A DNA stretch of 35,602 nucleotides from an uncultured Alphaproteobacteria bacterium. Lineage in GTDB: Bacteria; Pseudomonadota; Alphaproteobacteria; RF32; CAG-239. The DNA lies in the NCBI GenBank assembly GCA_910576955.1, contig CAJTJB010000010.1, positions 1 to 35,602 of the forward strand. The letters run 5' to 3'. Below the pieces are notes generated by a model. The model was not told where the DNA came from, searched no databases, and worked only from the letters and a program-made list of their open reading frames with translations. The translations under genes were made by a program, and so were the position numbers. Numbering within the stretch: position 1 is the first letter of the stretch; each line of letters begins with the position of its first letter. Positions 25,421 through 32,513 of this stretch are shown here, piece after piece.

Positions 25421-25449
25421 ACTATATCACTTTTTCGGGGGTATGTCAA
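25421..25449 (-). promoter_or_regulatory. Consensus promoter of the 323-residue gene
   Basis: On the minus strand TTGACA (25444-25449), a 17-base spacer, and TATAGT (25421-25426) preceded by TGA. The leader would be about 28 bases. The -35 overlaps the intergenic edge next to the rlmH stop, 3 bases away. Confidence 0.8.
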
Positions 25450-25451
25450 TA

Positions 25452-25892
25452 CTAAATACGGTGATAGGGATGATGATTGATGATGGTTTCGGCGCGGTAA
25501 ATCTGCTCACAAAGCACAGCGCGCATCAGAATATGCGGCAGGGTCAGTTTGCCGAAAGAAAGGAGCAAATCCGCTTTTTGCCGTGTTTCTTCCAAGTGCC
25601 CGTCCGCCCCGCCGATAAGAAAGCAGATTTCAGACGTGCCGGTGGTCATCCAATTTTCCAAAATGCTTGCAAGCTCGGGGCTTGAGATATTTTTGCCGCG
25701 CTCGTCCAACACCACGACTTTGGCATCAGTGGCAATGCAGCTTTGCAGAAACTTTGCCTCGTCTTGTTGGGTGGAATTGTCTTTTTCCTTAATGTTCAGT
25801 GTCCACTTTAAACGCTCCTGATAGCGTTTGATAATCTCGCCCTCGGGGGAAGAGGGCTTGCATTTGCCGATAACGCCTAACGTGATTTTCAT
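25452..25892 (-). CDS. rlmH: 23S rRNA (pseudouridine1915-N3)-methyltransferase RlmH
   Basis: 146 residues from ATG 25892; the frame is open upstream but GGAGG with 6-base spacing fixes this start. RlmH is a SPOUT methyltransferase that methylates pseudouridine 1915 in helix 69 of 23S rRNA on 70S ribosomes. The knot region is clear: FLIGGADGHLEE for SAM binding, then LSFGKLTLPHILMRAVLCEQ, IYRAETIINHHPYH at the end. Length is slightly under E. coli RlmH (155). Its start is one base after the stop of the GltD-like gene and its ribosome binding site lies inside that gene, so the two are co-expressed. In other bacteria rlmH is usually next to rsfS, which is not in the window. Confidence 0.95.
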   Translation of the reverse strand: MKITLGVIGKCKPSSPEGEIIKRYQERLKWTLNIKEKDNSTQQDEAKFLQSCIATDAKVVVLDERGKNISSPELASILENWMTTGTSEICFLIGGADGHLEETRQKADLLLSFGKLTLPHILMRAVLCEQIYRAETIINHHPYHRI

Positions 25893-25893
25893 C

Positions 25894-27030
25894 TTATCCC
25901 TCCGGTGCGATGAGTTTGCGCGCGGCGGCTTTGCCCGAGGCCAGTGCCTGAACAACAGTGCCGGTTTGCCCCGTCATATCGCCGGCAAGGATAAAGCCCG
26001 CGGGGATGTTTTCTTTCGGGAAATATGAACCGAGCGCCTGTATGATGAGCCCGTAGCCCTCAAGCGTGCATTCCGTGCCCTCGCAGCGGACAGCTTTGCC
26101 CTCGGGGTTGATTTCGTTGGTGACGGCGGTCAGGCAGCAGGTGTTGCCGGTTTTGCGGATTTCGGTTACGGAGGTCAGCGCGCGGACGGTAATGCCTTTT
26201 TCATCGAGCTCTTTTTGGTCGCGTGCCATAATGCGCATATCTTCACGGCGGCGGCGGACAAACATTTCAACCTCGGCATTTTTGGAGGAAGCGGTTAAGG
26301 CGCAGTCGAGCGCGACTTCTCCTCCGCCGCAAATGGCGATTTTTCGGGCAGCGTATCGGGCGGGGTTTTGCAAAAACTCTTTATATGAAATGCAGTGTTC
26401 TTCGCCGGTGATGCCGAGGGTGCGGGGGGCGGGTTCGCCCAGAGCGAGGATAACGCCGTCGTAACGGGCGTTGAGACTGTCAAAATCGGTGATTTCGGCG
26501 TTTAAGTGCACGGTGACGCGGTTATTTTCAGTTAAGCGGGCAATCTCGGCATCCAACACGCTTTTGGGCAGGCGGTATTCGGGGATGAGCCTTGCCACGC
26601 CTCCGAGCGTGCCGCTTTTTTCGTATAAATCTACCAGCCAGCCGTTAATTATCAATTCGAAAACAGCCCCCAGTCCCGCAGGTCCGCCGCCAATCACTGC
26701 CGCTCTTTTGCCATTCGGTTCGGGCAGCTCCAGCGGAGGCAGACCGCCTTTTTTCATCATTTCCGCCTGCATACAGGGGATTTCTACCGCGCTGTCAATG
26801 CGGTTGCGAATGCAGGCTTTTTGGCAAAACATATCCGGACAGACGAGCCCGCAGGTTTGCGGAAGCGGGTTTTTTGCGGCAATCAGCGCCGCCGCTTCGC
26901 CGTAACCGCCGGTTTTGGCTGCGGCAATAAAATCGTGCGGGGAAACGCCCAGCGGGCAGGCTTTGGCACAGGGCATTACCTTGCAGCCCAAGCAGCGCGA
27001 CAGTTCCTGTTTGATTTTTTCGATATCCAT
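25894..27030 (-). CDS. Solo GltD-like Fe-S flavoprotein (NADPH-dependent glutamate synthase small subunit family)
   Basis: 378 residues from ATG 27030 (GGAGG, 5-base spacing); the frame extends upstream across the promoter but without expression signals. The N-terminus has two [4Fe-4S]-type Cys sets: Cys13, 16, 21, 25 (CLGCKVMPCAKACP) and Cys60, 64, 69, 73. FAD site VIGGGPAG at 112-119, NAD(P) site ICGGGEVALDCA in the middle, and the C-terminal GDMTGQTGTVVQALASGKAA that closes over FAD. This is the plan of GltD and of PreT-type subunits. No large subunit (GltB or PreA) is nearby and the protein is shorter than GltD (about 470), so it may deliver electrons to an unknown partner. Forms an operon with rlmH. 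Confidence 0.88.
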   Translation of the reverse strand: MDIEKIKQELSRCLGCKVMPCAKACPLGVSPHDFIAAAKTGGYGEAAALIAAKNPLPQTCGLVCPDMFCQKACIRNRIDSAVEIPCMQAEMMKKGGLPPLELPEPNGKRAAVIGGGPAGLGAVFELIINGWLVDLYEKSGTLGGVARLIPEYRLPKSVLDAEIARLTENNRVTVHLNAEITDFDSLNARYDGVILALGEPAPRTLGITGEEHCISYKEFLQNPARYAARKIAICGGGEVALDCALTASSKNAEVEMFVRRRREDMRIMARDQKELDEKGITVRALTSVTEIRKTGNTCCLTAVTNEINPEGKAVRCEGTECTLEGYGLIIQALGSYFPKENIPAGFILAGDMTGQTGTVVQALASGKAAARKLIAPEG

Positions 27031-27049
27031 ATATACCTCCTGCAGACGT

Positions 27050-27091
27050 CTGTGTTTTGCGACAGTATAACACAGCCTCGCCGTTCGGCAA
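27050..27091 (-). promoter_or_regulatory. Promoter with overlapping inverted repeat before the GltD-like gene
   Basis: On the minus strand TTGCCG (27086-27091), a 16-base spacer, and TATACT (27064-27069) preceded by TGT. A 7-bp inverted repeat (CTGTGTT at 27050-27056, AACACAG at 27069-27075) brackets the -10 and the expected transcript start. A 10-base palindrome CAGACGTCTG lies just downstream at 27043-27052. The layout would suit a repressor operator. Confidence 0.55.
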
Positions 27092-27133
27092 GCGAAATCG
27101 CGGCGGGCAGTGGATATTTTTTTGAGAAAAACG

Positions 27134-27162
27134 TTGACTCTATAAATCTGTGATGATATAAG
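27134..27162 (+). promoter_or_regulatory. Promoter of the 141-residue gene
   Basis: TTGACT at 27134-27139, a 17-base spacer, and TATAAG at 27157-27162 preceded by TGA. The leader is about 40 bases and the ribosome binding site is poor. Confidence 0.7.
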
Positions 27163-27208
27163 GGCGGATAGTAAATTATAATTATGTTTAACTTTTAAAC
27201 CTACGTTT

Positions 27209-27634
27209 ATGTTACAAAAAATTAAAAAGCTTTTGGGCGTTGGCAAGACTGATGCCGCTGCCCTCATTCGTGACATCATTAAAGGGCACGAATCGCAGGA
27301 AGTTCTCTTCGAACCCGACAATCAGCATGTTCTTGCCGCGTTTGTGGCATACGGGCACGAGTTTACCCCCCGTTTCTGCGCCGTTTTTCTGGAAACCGCA
27401 GACCGCAAGCTTGTTAAGACTTATCTTGAGATAGGTTTTGAGCTCGACGACAAAGCCAAGCAGGCCGTTCTGAACCGCAAGGATGACGAACTCTCCCAGC
27501 TTATGATGGAATCCGGCAGTTGGGCGCCGTTCCCCTTTGGCAGCTGTATGCACCACTCGGCGCACCGCCATCAGGAACTCGAAAACGAGGCAGAAGCTCA
27601 AGCCGAGACCGCCGGTGAAATTGTTCCGGCATAG
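27209..27634 (+). CDS. Unrecognised 141-residue protein
   Basis: No family recognised. It is probably real, because it has a good promoter (27134-27162) and a strong terminator right after it, and the gene is flanked by coding DNA on both sides. There is no clear Shine-Dalgarno before ATG 27209. The N-terminal half looks helical (LQKIKKLLGVGKTDAAALIRDIIK). The middle has alternating helices that faintly recall ankyrin or HEAT units (VLAAFVAYGHEFTPRFCAVF, LVKTYLEIGFELDDKAK). The tail is His-rich (CMHHSAHRH) and then acidic, which could bind metal. Codon use is richer in C-ending codons than that of its neighbours, which may mean high expression or another origin. Confidence 0.72.
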   Translation: MLQKIKKLLGVGKTDAAALIRDIIKGHESQEVLFEPDNQHVLAAFVAYGHEFTPRFCAVFLETADRKLVKTYLEIGFELDDKAKQAVLNRKDDELSQLMMESGSWAPFPFGSCMHHSAHRHQELENEAEAQAETAGEIVPA

Positions 27635-27649
27635 TCGGCAGACTTTTTT

Positions 27650-27688
27650 ACGGTGTGGAAATCTTTATGATTTCCATGCCGTTTTTTT
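27650..27688 (+). terminator. Terminator of the 141-residue gene
   Basis: A 14-bp stem (ACGGTGTGGAAATC against GATTTCCATGCCGT, with two G-U pairs), loop TTTAT, then T7. It is one of the strongest terminators in the window. Confidence 0.9.
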
Positions 27689-27822
27689 GTGGGGGATTCG
27701 TGCAAAAAAGGAAAAAAATGTTTACATTGGGCAAATGGTATGATAAACGCAGATAAAGATGGCTAAATGCCGCGCTTTGCCAGCAAGGGCGCGTGCGGCA
27801 GGGCGGATGTTAAGGAGAGGCT

Positions 27823-30800
27823 TTGAGTACCAAAAGCAAAAAATTACGGTTTATCTCTTTGTTGTGGGACTATGCCAGCGCATTGTCGTTGATTGCGCTG
27901 TTGGTGCTGTTGTGGCATTTGGGTAAAGGTCCGGTCAGAATCAACTTTTTGCGCCCGTATATCATTCAAGCTCTTACCAACGAAACATCGTCATACGATT
28001 TGTCGGTCGGCTCGGTGAACCTTGAGCTGGCGCATTCGGTGCAGCCGGTGGAAATTATTGCCAAAGACGTGCGCTTTACGGATAAAAACGGCAACTATGT
28101 GGTGAATGCGCCGCGGTTGTCGCTGTCGTTTTCGGCGCGGGCGCTCCTGAAAGGTTTGTTAGCGCCGAGCTCCATTGAGGTTACCGAGCCGGAAATGCAT
28201 ATCCGCGCGGCTTACGGCGTGAAACCGGAAATCGGTGAAAGCGGTGAAAAGGCAGCCAAAGAAATCAACCTGAAAAAACTTGAGTTCTATTTTGAACAGT
28301 TTGAAGACTTTATGGAACGGTTTAACTCGCCCGAAAAGCTTTATCTCGAAAGCTTTATCAACAGCATCCAAATCAATGACGCGACACTTACGATGGACGA
28401 AGTGGAGATGGGGCGGCAGTTTACGTTTAAGGATTTGGATGTTTCTTTTGAGCGCGGCATTGCCGATATTCAAATCCGGACAGACAGCGCGGTGATGTTT
28501 GAAAACCGGACGTCGGGTTTTGATATGGCGCTTAACTACCGGCTGTTAAACGACGAAGTGCGCTACACGCTTAATTTCTCCGACTTGGTGATTACGGATT
28601 TGTATGATTTGCTGGTGCCGGAAAAAGAGGCGGTGCGTGCGGTGGATATTCCGGTCAACGGCGAGTTTTCGGCGCTGATTGATTTCGGCAATGTGCTTAA
28701 AGACAAAGAGCATTTTGCAGACAACCTCGGCAAAAACATCAAAGACGTGAGTTTTGCGATTGAGGGCGGCAAAGGGAAAATCGGTTTCGGCGACAGCGAA
28801 GACTTTGACTATAACGTTTCATCGTTTAATCTGGACGGGCGGTTGCACGGCGGATTAGACAAGGTTAAAATCGAAAATGCCGTGTTTGACTTTGATGGCA
28901 AACAGGCAAAATTGAGCCTTTCCGCGGAAGGGTTTAAAGACTATTTTCTGAAAGGCAATCAGGAAAACTTTAAGGTTAATTTTACCGCGAGCCTCGGCGA
29001 AGTGCAAATGGACGAGCTGTCGCTTTTGTGGCCGAAATATTTGGGCGAAAAGGCGTGGGCGTGGTGCAAAGAGAGTTTGTATGGCGGCGCTATCTCCAAC
29101 GGCGTGTTTTCGTTTGACTTCGGGTGGGATAAAAAAGCGCAGAGTTTCGGATTGTTAAAACTTTCGGGCAAGGCGGACGTGGCGGATGCGAATCTGCATT
29201 ATCTGGAGGGAATGCCGGTTATCCGCAATGTGTATGGCACGGCGTCGTTTGAACAGGATAAAATCGGGATTAAGGTTGACAAAGGCGTGTCGGAAGGGGT
29301 GATTTTGACCGGCGGAAATGTGCTCTTATATGACCTTAACAAAAAAGACAACTTTATTTCTATTGATATGGCGGGCAACGCGACTATTGCCGACGCCTTA
29401 AAGCTGATTGACCACGAGCCTTTGGGCTTTACAAAAGAAATGGGGGTTAACCCCGAGCTGGTGGCGGGCGACGTGGATATTAACCTTAAACTGGATTTTG
29501 AATTGAAATCCAACCTCAAGCCCGAAGAAATCAAGGTGGAGGTGTTGGGCGGCTTAAAACAGGTGGAATATCTGGGGATGCCCGAAGGGGAAACGTTTGT
29601 GGCGGACGCGCTTACGCTGAAAGTGACCGAAAAAGGGTTTGAACTGTCGGGCGTGGCGAAATATCAGGATATTCCCTTAACACTGGCGCTTAAAGAAAAC
29701 TTTAGCGAAAAAACGCATAAAAGCCGCATTATTGCCGATGTGCAGATTAACGACGAGGTGTTGAAAAAGCTTAAGGTGGACAGCGAAATTTTGAAAGCGC
29801 CGTATTTTACCGGACAATCGGACGTGCGCGCCATCGTCACCTTTTTGAACAACGGCGAGATTGAACTTTCGGTGGACGGCTCGCTGAAAGACACGGCGAT
29901 GGACTATGCCTTTTTGGGCTTTGTGAAAGAAAAGGGCGTGCCTTGCCGCGCAAAAGCGACAATGATTATCGCCAATGACAAAATTAAGGAAATCACCGAT
30001 TTTTCGCTCTTGAAAGCGCAGTTTTCGGCAAAGGGCAAGGTGGCGATGGATGCCGGCGGGCAGATTAAAACGATTGACATTGCCGAGATTAAAGCGCCGA
30101 AAGCGTTTGCGCGTGCAAAAGTCGATTTCAGCTATCAGCCGAAATTAAGCCTAAAGGTGACGGTTTCGGGCGATGCGTATGATTTGACGGAGTTTTTTGA
30201 TTCGCAAAAGAAAACGGCAGTGACCGAGAAAAAGTCTAAAAAGAAAAAAAGCCTCAAAGACCCGCTTGAAGACGTGATGGATACAGACATTGTTATCGGC
30301 GTGAACAAACTCTGGACCAACAATAACGTGCCGGTGACAAACTTTGCGGGCAAGGCGGAACTGCGTCACGGCATCGGGCTGCACCGGCTTAATCTGGTCG
30401 GCAATTACGGTTCGAGCCGCGATGTGAAGATGAAACTTGATTTTGAACCTCGGGGCAACGAATATCTGCTGACGGTCGATTCAAACAACGCGGGGAGCAC
30501 GCTCAAGGTGTTGCGTTTGTATGAAAATATGCGCGGCGGCAATCTTAAAATCGAGGCGCGGCGCGATAAATACAAAAACTTTAAAGGGCACGCCAAAATG
30601 TGGGATTTTGCACTTGCCGACACGCCGGTGGTTACCAAGGTGTTGAGTTTGGCGTCGCTTTCCGGCATTGTGGATATGCTGACCGGCGAGGGACTGACGT
30701 TTTCGCATTTGACTGCGCCGTTTACATATACCTTTTCAACTAAAAATCTGGCGACCGACGGGGCGAGAATGTTCGGTTCGGTTTTGGGGATGACGGTTGC

Positions 30801-31044
30801 GGGGAGATACAATCTGGTTGATGAAGACATTGAGGCGAAAGGGATGATTATCCCCGCGTACGGGCTCAATAAATTTATCGGCAAGATTCCGCTTGTCGGC
30901 AAAGTTTTGGCGGGCAAAGACGGAACGGTTTTTGCCACCAACTATGACATCAGCGGCAGTATCGGCAAGCCGGTTATTTCAATTAATCCGCTTTCCACGC
31001 TGGCGCCGAATTCGATTAAAGAACTGTTTTCTTCGGAGGATTGA
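27823..31044 (+). CDS. AsmA-like / DUF3971 family envelope protein
   Basis: 1073 residues, TTG start with AAGGAGAGG a few bases upstream. One membrane helix near the N-terminus (about 17-33) anchors a very long periplasmic part made of repeating beta strands. The opening (VNAPRLSLSFSARALLKGLL and SSIEVTEPEMHI) and the C-terminal 200 residues (KNFKGHAKMWDFALADTPVV; LSGIVDMLTGEGLTFSHL; KFIGKIPLVGKVLAGKDG) follow the AsmA_2/DUF3971 pattern of YhdP-like proteins. Such proteins form long hydrophobic grooves thought to carry phospholipids between the membranes. A Lys-rich run near residue 805 is unusual. The stop is 3 bases from the next start, so the HAD-like gene is in the same operon. A GCCGC/GCGGC hairpin at 27769-27799 lies in the leader. 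Confidence 0.88.
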   Translation: MSTKSKKLRFISLLWDYASALSLIALLVLLWHLGKGPVRINFLRPYIIQALTNETSSYDLSVGSVNLELAHSVQPVEIIAKDVRFTDKNGNYVVNAPRLSLSFSARALLKGLLAPSSIEVTEPEMHIRAAYGVKPEIGESGEKAAKEINLKKLEFYFEQFEDFMERFNSPEKLYLESFINSIQINDATLTMDEVEMGRQFTFKDLDVSFERGIADIQIRTDSAVMFENRTSGFDMALNYRLLNDEVRYTLNFSDLVITDLYDLLVPEKEAVRAVDIPVNGEFSALIDFGNVLKDKEHFADNLGKNIKDVSFAIEGGKGKIGFGDSEDFDYNVSSFNLDGRLHGGLDKVKIENAVFDFDGKQAKLSLSAEGFKDYFLKGNQENFKVNFTASLGEVQMDELSLLWPKYLGEKAWAWCKESLYGGAISNGVFSFDFGWDKKAQSFGLLKLSGKADVADANLHYLEGMPVIRNVYGTASFEQDKIGIKVDKGVSEGVILTGGNVLLYDLNKKDNFISIDMAGNATIADALKLIDHEPLGFTKEMGVNPELVAGDVDINLKLDFELKSNLKPEEIKVEVLGGLKQVEYLGMPEGETFVADALTLKVTEKGFELSGVAKYQDIPLTLALKENFSEKTHKSRIIADVQINDEVLKKLKVDSEILKAPYFTGQSDVRAIVTFLNNGEIELSVDGSLKDTAMDYAFLGFVKEKGVPCRAKATMIIANDKIKEITDFSLLKAQFSAKGKVAMDAGGQIKTIDIAEIKAPKAFARAKVDFSYQPKLSLKVTVSGDAYDLTEFFDSQKKTAVTEKKSKKKKSLKDPLEDVMDTDIVIGVNKLWTNNNVPVTNFAGKAELRHGIGLHRLNLVGNYGSSRDVKMKLDFEPRGNEYLLTVDSNNAGSTLKVLRLYENMRGGNLKIEARRDKYKNFKGHAKMWDFALADTPVVTKVLSLASLSGIVDMLTGEGLTFSHLTAPFTYTFSTKNLATDGARMFGSVLGMTVAGRYNLVDEDIEAKGMIIPAYGLNKFIGKIPLVGKVLAGKDGTVFATNYDISGSIGKPVISINPLSTLAPNSIKELFSSED

Positions 31045-31047
31045 AAA

Positions 31048-31521
31048 ATGGGAGCGAAAATCGGAATTGATTTTCATGGCGTGATAGACGCACAGCCGGA
31101 GCTTTTTGCCGAATTTTGCCGCGGCATCCGCAGAGAGGGAATTGAGGTGCATATCATCAGTGGCGGACCGGAAAAAGACGTTGCGCGCTGTTTGGCGGAG
31201 CATCATATCGAATATGACGGGCTGTGGGCGATTTATGACTATTATGACGCGCAGGGGCAGGTGACCCGTTTTGACGACGGCAGCTTTCAGGTGCCGACCG
31301 AACTTTGGAACAGGGCAAAGGCCGAATATTGCGCGCGGGAAAAAATAGATTTTCATATTGACGACTCGCCGGTTTACGGCAAATATTTTGCTGCCTCGTA
31401 TTGCCGGTATGATATGGCAAGCGAGGTGTGTGCGCTCGGCAACGGCGTGGAAATTGATTTTAAACAGCCGGCTGATGCGGTGCGGAAAGTTGCTGCCCTT
31501 ATCCGAAGCCGAAAAGCATAA
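31048..31521 (+). CDS. HAD-like hydrolase with altered motif I
   Basis: 157 residues. Motif I reads IGIDFHGVID: the nucleophile Asp8 is present but the usual acid/base Asp two residues on is His10. Motif II-like HIISGG follows near residue 35, and motif IV-like HIDDSPVYGKYF near 107. There is no obvious cap domain, so it is a small HAD protein, cytosolic by lack of a signal. Without the second Asp, phosphatase activity may be low, or the enzyme may act as a phosphonatase- or phosphotransferase-type HAD. It lies 3 bases after the AsmA-like gene and is surely translated from the same message. Confidence 0.78.
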   Translation: MGAKIGIDFHGVIDAQPELFAEFCRGIRREGIEVHIISGGPEKDVARCLAEHHIEYDGLWAIYDYYDAQGQVTRFDDGSFQVPTELWNRAKAEYCAREKIDFHIDDSPVYGKYFAASYCRYDMASEVCALGNGVEIDFKQPADAVRKVAALIRSRKA

Positions 31522-31551
31522 AAAAAACGCCGCCTTGAGAAAAGCGGCGTT
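31521..31551. terminator. Terminator between the HAD-like and DUF805 genes
   Basis: AACGCCGC (31526-31533) pairs with GCGGCGTT (31544-31551), loop of 10. On the minus strand it is followed by T7 (31521-31527), so it best serves the DUF805 gene; for the plus strand the T-run is weak (GTTTC). Confidence 0.8.
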
Positions 31552-31569
31552 GTTTCAGGAGGAAAATCA

Positions 31570-32364
31570 TCAGACAAACGCAATGGCGAGATATAATGCG
31601 CCGATGGTGAAAATAAACAAGAAATACAGGCAGCTTAAATTAAGCGCGTGCGTTTCGTGTTCGTCGTCATTGTAGCGGGCGTCGCCGAATTGGTTGGCGT
31701 TGGCGTCGCCGCGGTAAAACATGGCGGTTATCAACGTTTTTAAGGCATAAAAACCGGCGCCGTAAAACGTGGTGATAAAGCAGACGCTTAACAGCATGGC
31801 GATATATTCATAATCGGTTTTCTGCAGCTCGAGCAGCGTTAAGAACAGCAGGCTCATTGCAACAACGCTCATAAACACCGGTTCGAAATAATTTGCCCAG
31901 GCGAGCTTGCCCAAGTCGTGCATACGGCGGATAATAAGCGACACAATCGGAAACAGCGGCAGAAAGACCGTGAGGTAAAACACGGTTTCGGCAATAATAA
32001 TCCGGTTTTCAATTTGGGTCAGGCTGTATCCGGCAAGGTTTGCCGCGCGCAAAAAGCGGTCAGACATCGTATAGCTGCATTTGAGCTGGACAATGACCAT
32101 CAAAATGGAGTTAAGCAGCAAAAATGCCCATAGCTCAAAACGCGAGCTTCTGCCCTTAAGGTTAAAAGTTTGCCTCCAGCCGTCAAACCACGTTTTTATC
32201 AGGGCGGCGGCAGATATGCCGGTTGCGGGGCGTGCCGGTGCGGTTTCCGCGCTTATCGGTGCGGCAGCCGGAGCTGTTTTGGTGCGCGGTTTTGTTGCTT
32301 TGGGGGCAGTGCGCGCGGTCTTTTTTGCCGGTTTGGCGGTGGTTTCTTTGGAGGCTTTTGCCAT
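31570..32364 (-). CDS. DUF805 membrane protein with histone-H1-like basic tail
   Basis: 264 residues from ATG 32364 (AGGAGA, 5-base spacing); the longer open frame upstream lacks expression signals. Residues 1-50 are Lys/Ala/Pro/Thr-rich with KPAKK and TARTAPKATKPRTK runs, like the tail of histone H1 or AlgP. Then comes the DUF805 domain: GRSSRFELWAFLLLN, several membrane helices, RRMHDLGKLAW, and a late NQFGDARYNDD. DUF805 proteins (YhaH/YhaI) are inner-membrane proteins of unknown function, about 120-150 residues long, so this one has an extra basic N-terminus and an extended C-terminal part. The tail would be cytosolic and could touch DNA or acidic lipids. It diverges from uvrA over a 149-base gap that holds a 12-bp inverted repeat. 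Confidence 0.85.
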   Translation of the reverse strand: MAKASKETTAKPAKKTARTAPKATKPRTKTAPAAAPISAETAPARPATGISAAALIKTWFDGWRQTFNLKGRSSRFELWAFLLLNSILMVIVQLKCSYTMSDRFLRAANLAGYSLTQIENRIIIAETVFYLTVFLPLFPIVSLIIRRMHDLGKLAWANYFEPVFMSVVAMSLLFLTLLELQKTDYEYIAMLLSVCFITTFYGAGFYALKTLITAMFYRGDANANQFGDARYNDDEHETHALNLSCLYFLFIFTIGALYLAIAFV

Positions 32365-32390
32365 TGTTTTTCTCCTGCTATAATGATTAT

Positions 32391-32450
32391 GGCGATATGT
32401 TAGCAGGGAAGGTTTAAGATTTGGTAAAAGAAAAGTTTTAGCATATCGCC
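32391..32450. promoter_or_regulatory. Inverted repeat between the DUF805 gene and uvrA
   Basis: Arms GGCGATATGTTA (32391-32402) and TAGCATATCGCC (32439-32450) are complementary over 12 positions, with one G-U-type mismatch, and are 36 bases apart. They lie between the two divergent starts. The size and position suit a regulator binding at two half-sites or forming a loop. Confidence 0.5.
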
Positions 32451-32461
32451 TAAAAAAGTGC

Positions 32462-32490
32462 TTGCAAAAAGAACAAAAGTGGTATATCAA
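32462..32490 (+). promoter_or_regulatory. Probable uvrA promoter
   Basis: TTGCAA (32462-32467, preceded by C) with TATCAA at a 17-base spacing (32485-32490), or TATATC at 15 bases preceded by TGG. Only one GAAC half-site is visible, so LexA control is not shown. Confidence 0.45.
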
Positions 32491-32513
32491 CAGTGACCGG
32501 AGGTAATTTGACG

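Noticed and set aside
32468..32490. LexA (SOS) box at uvrA
   Set aside because: Only a single GAAC is present; the second half expected 7 bases away (GAACN7GAAC type) is missing on both sides.
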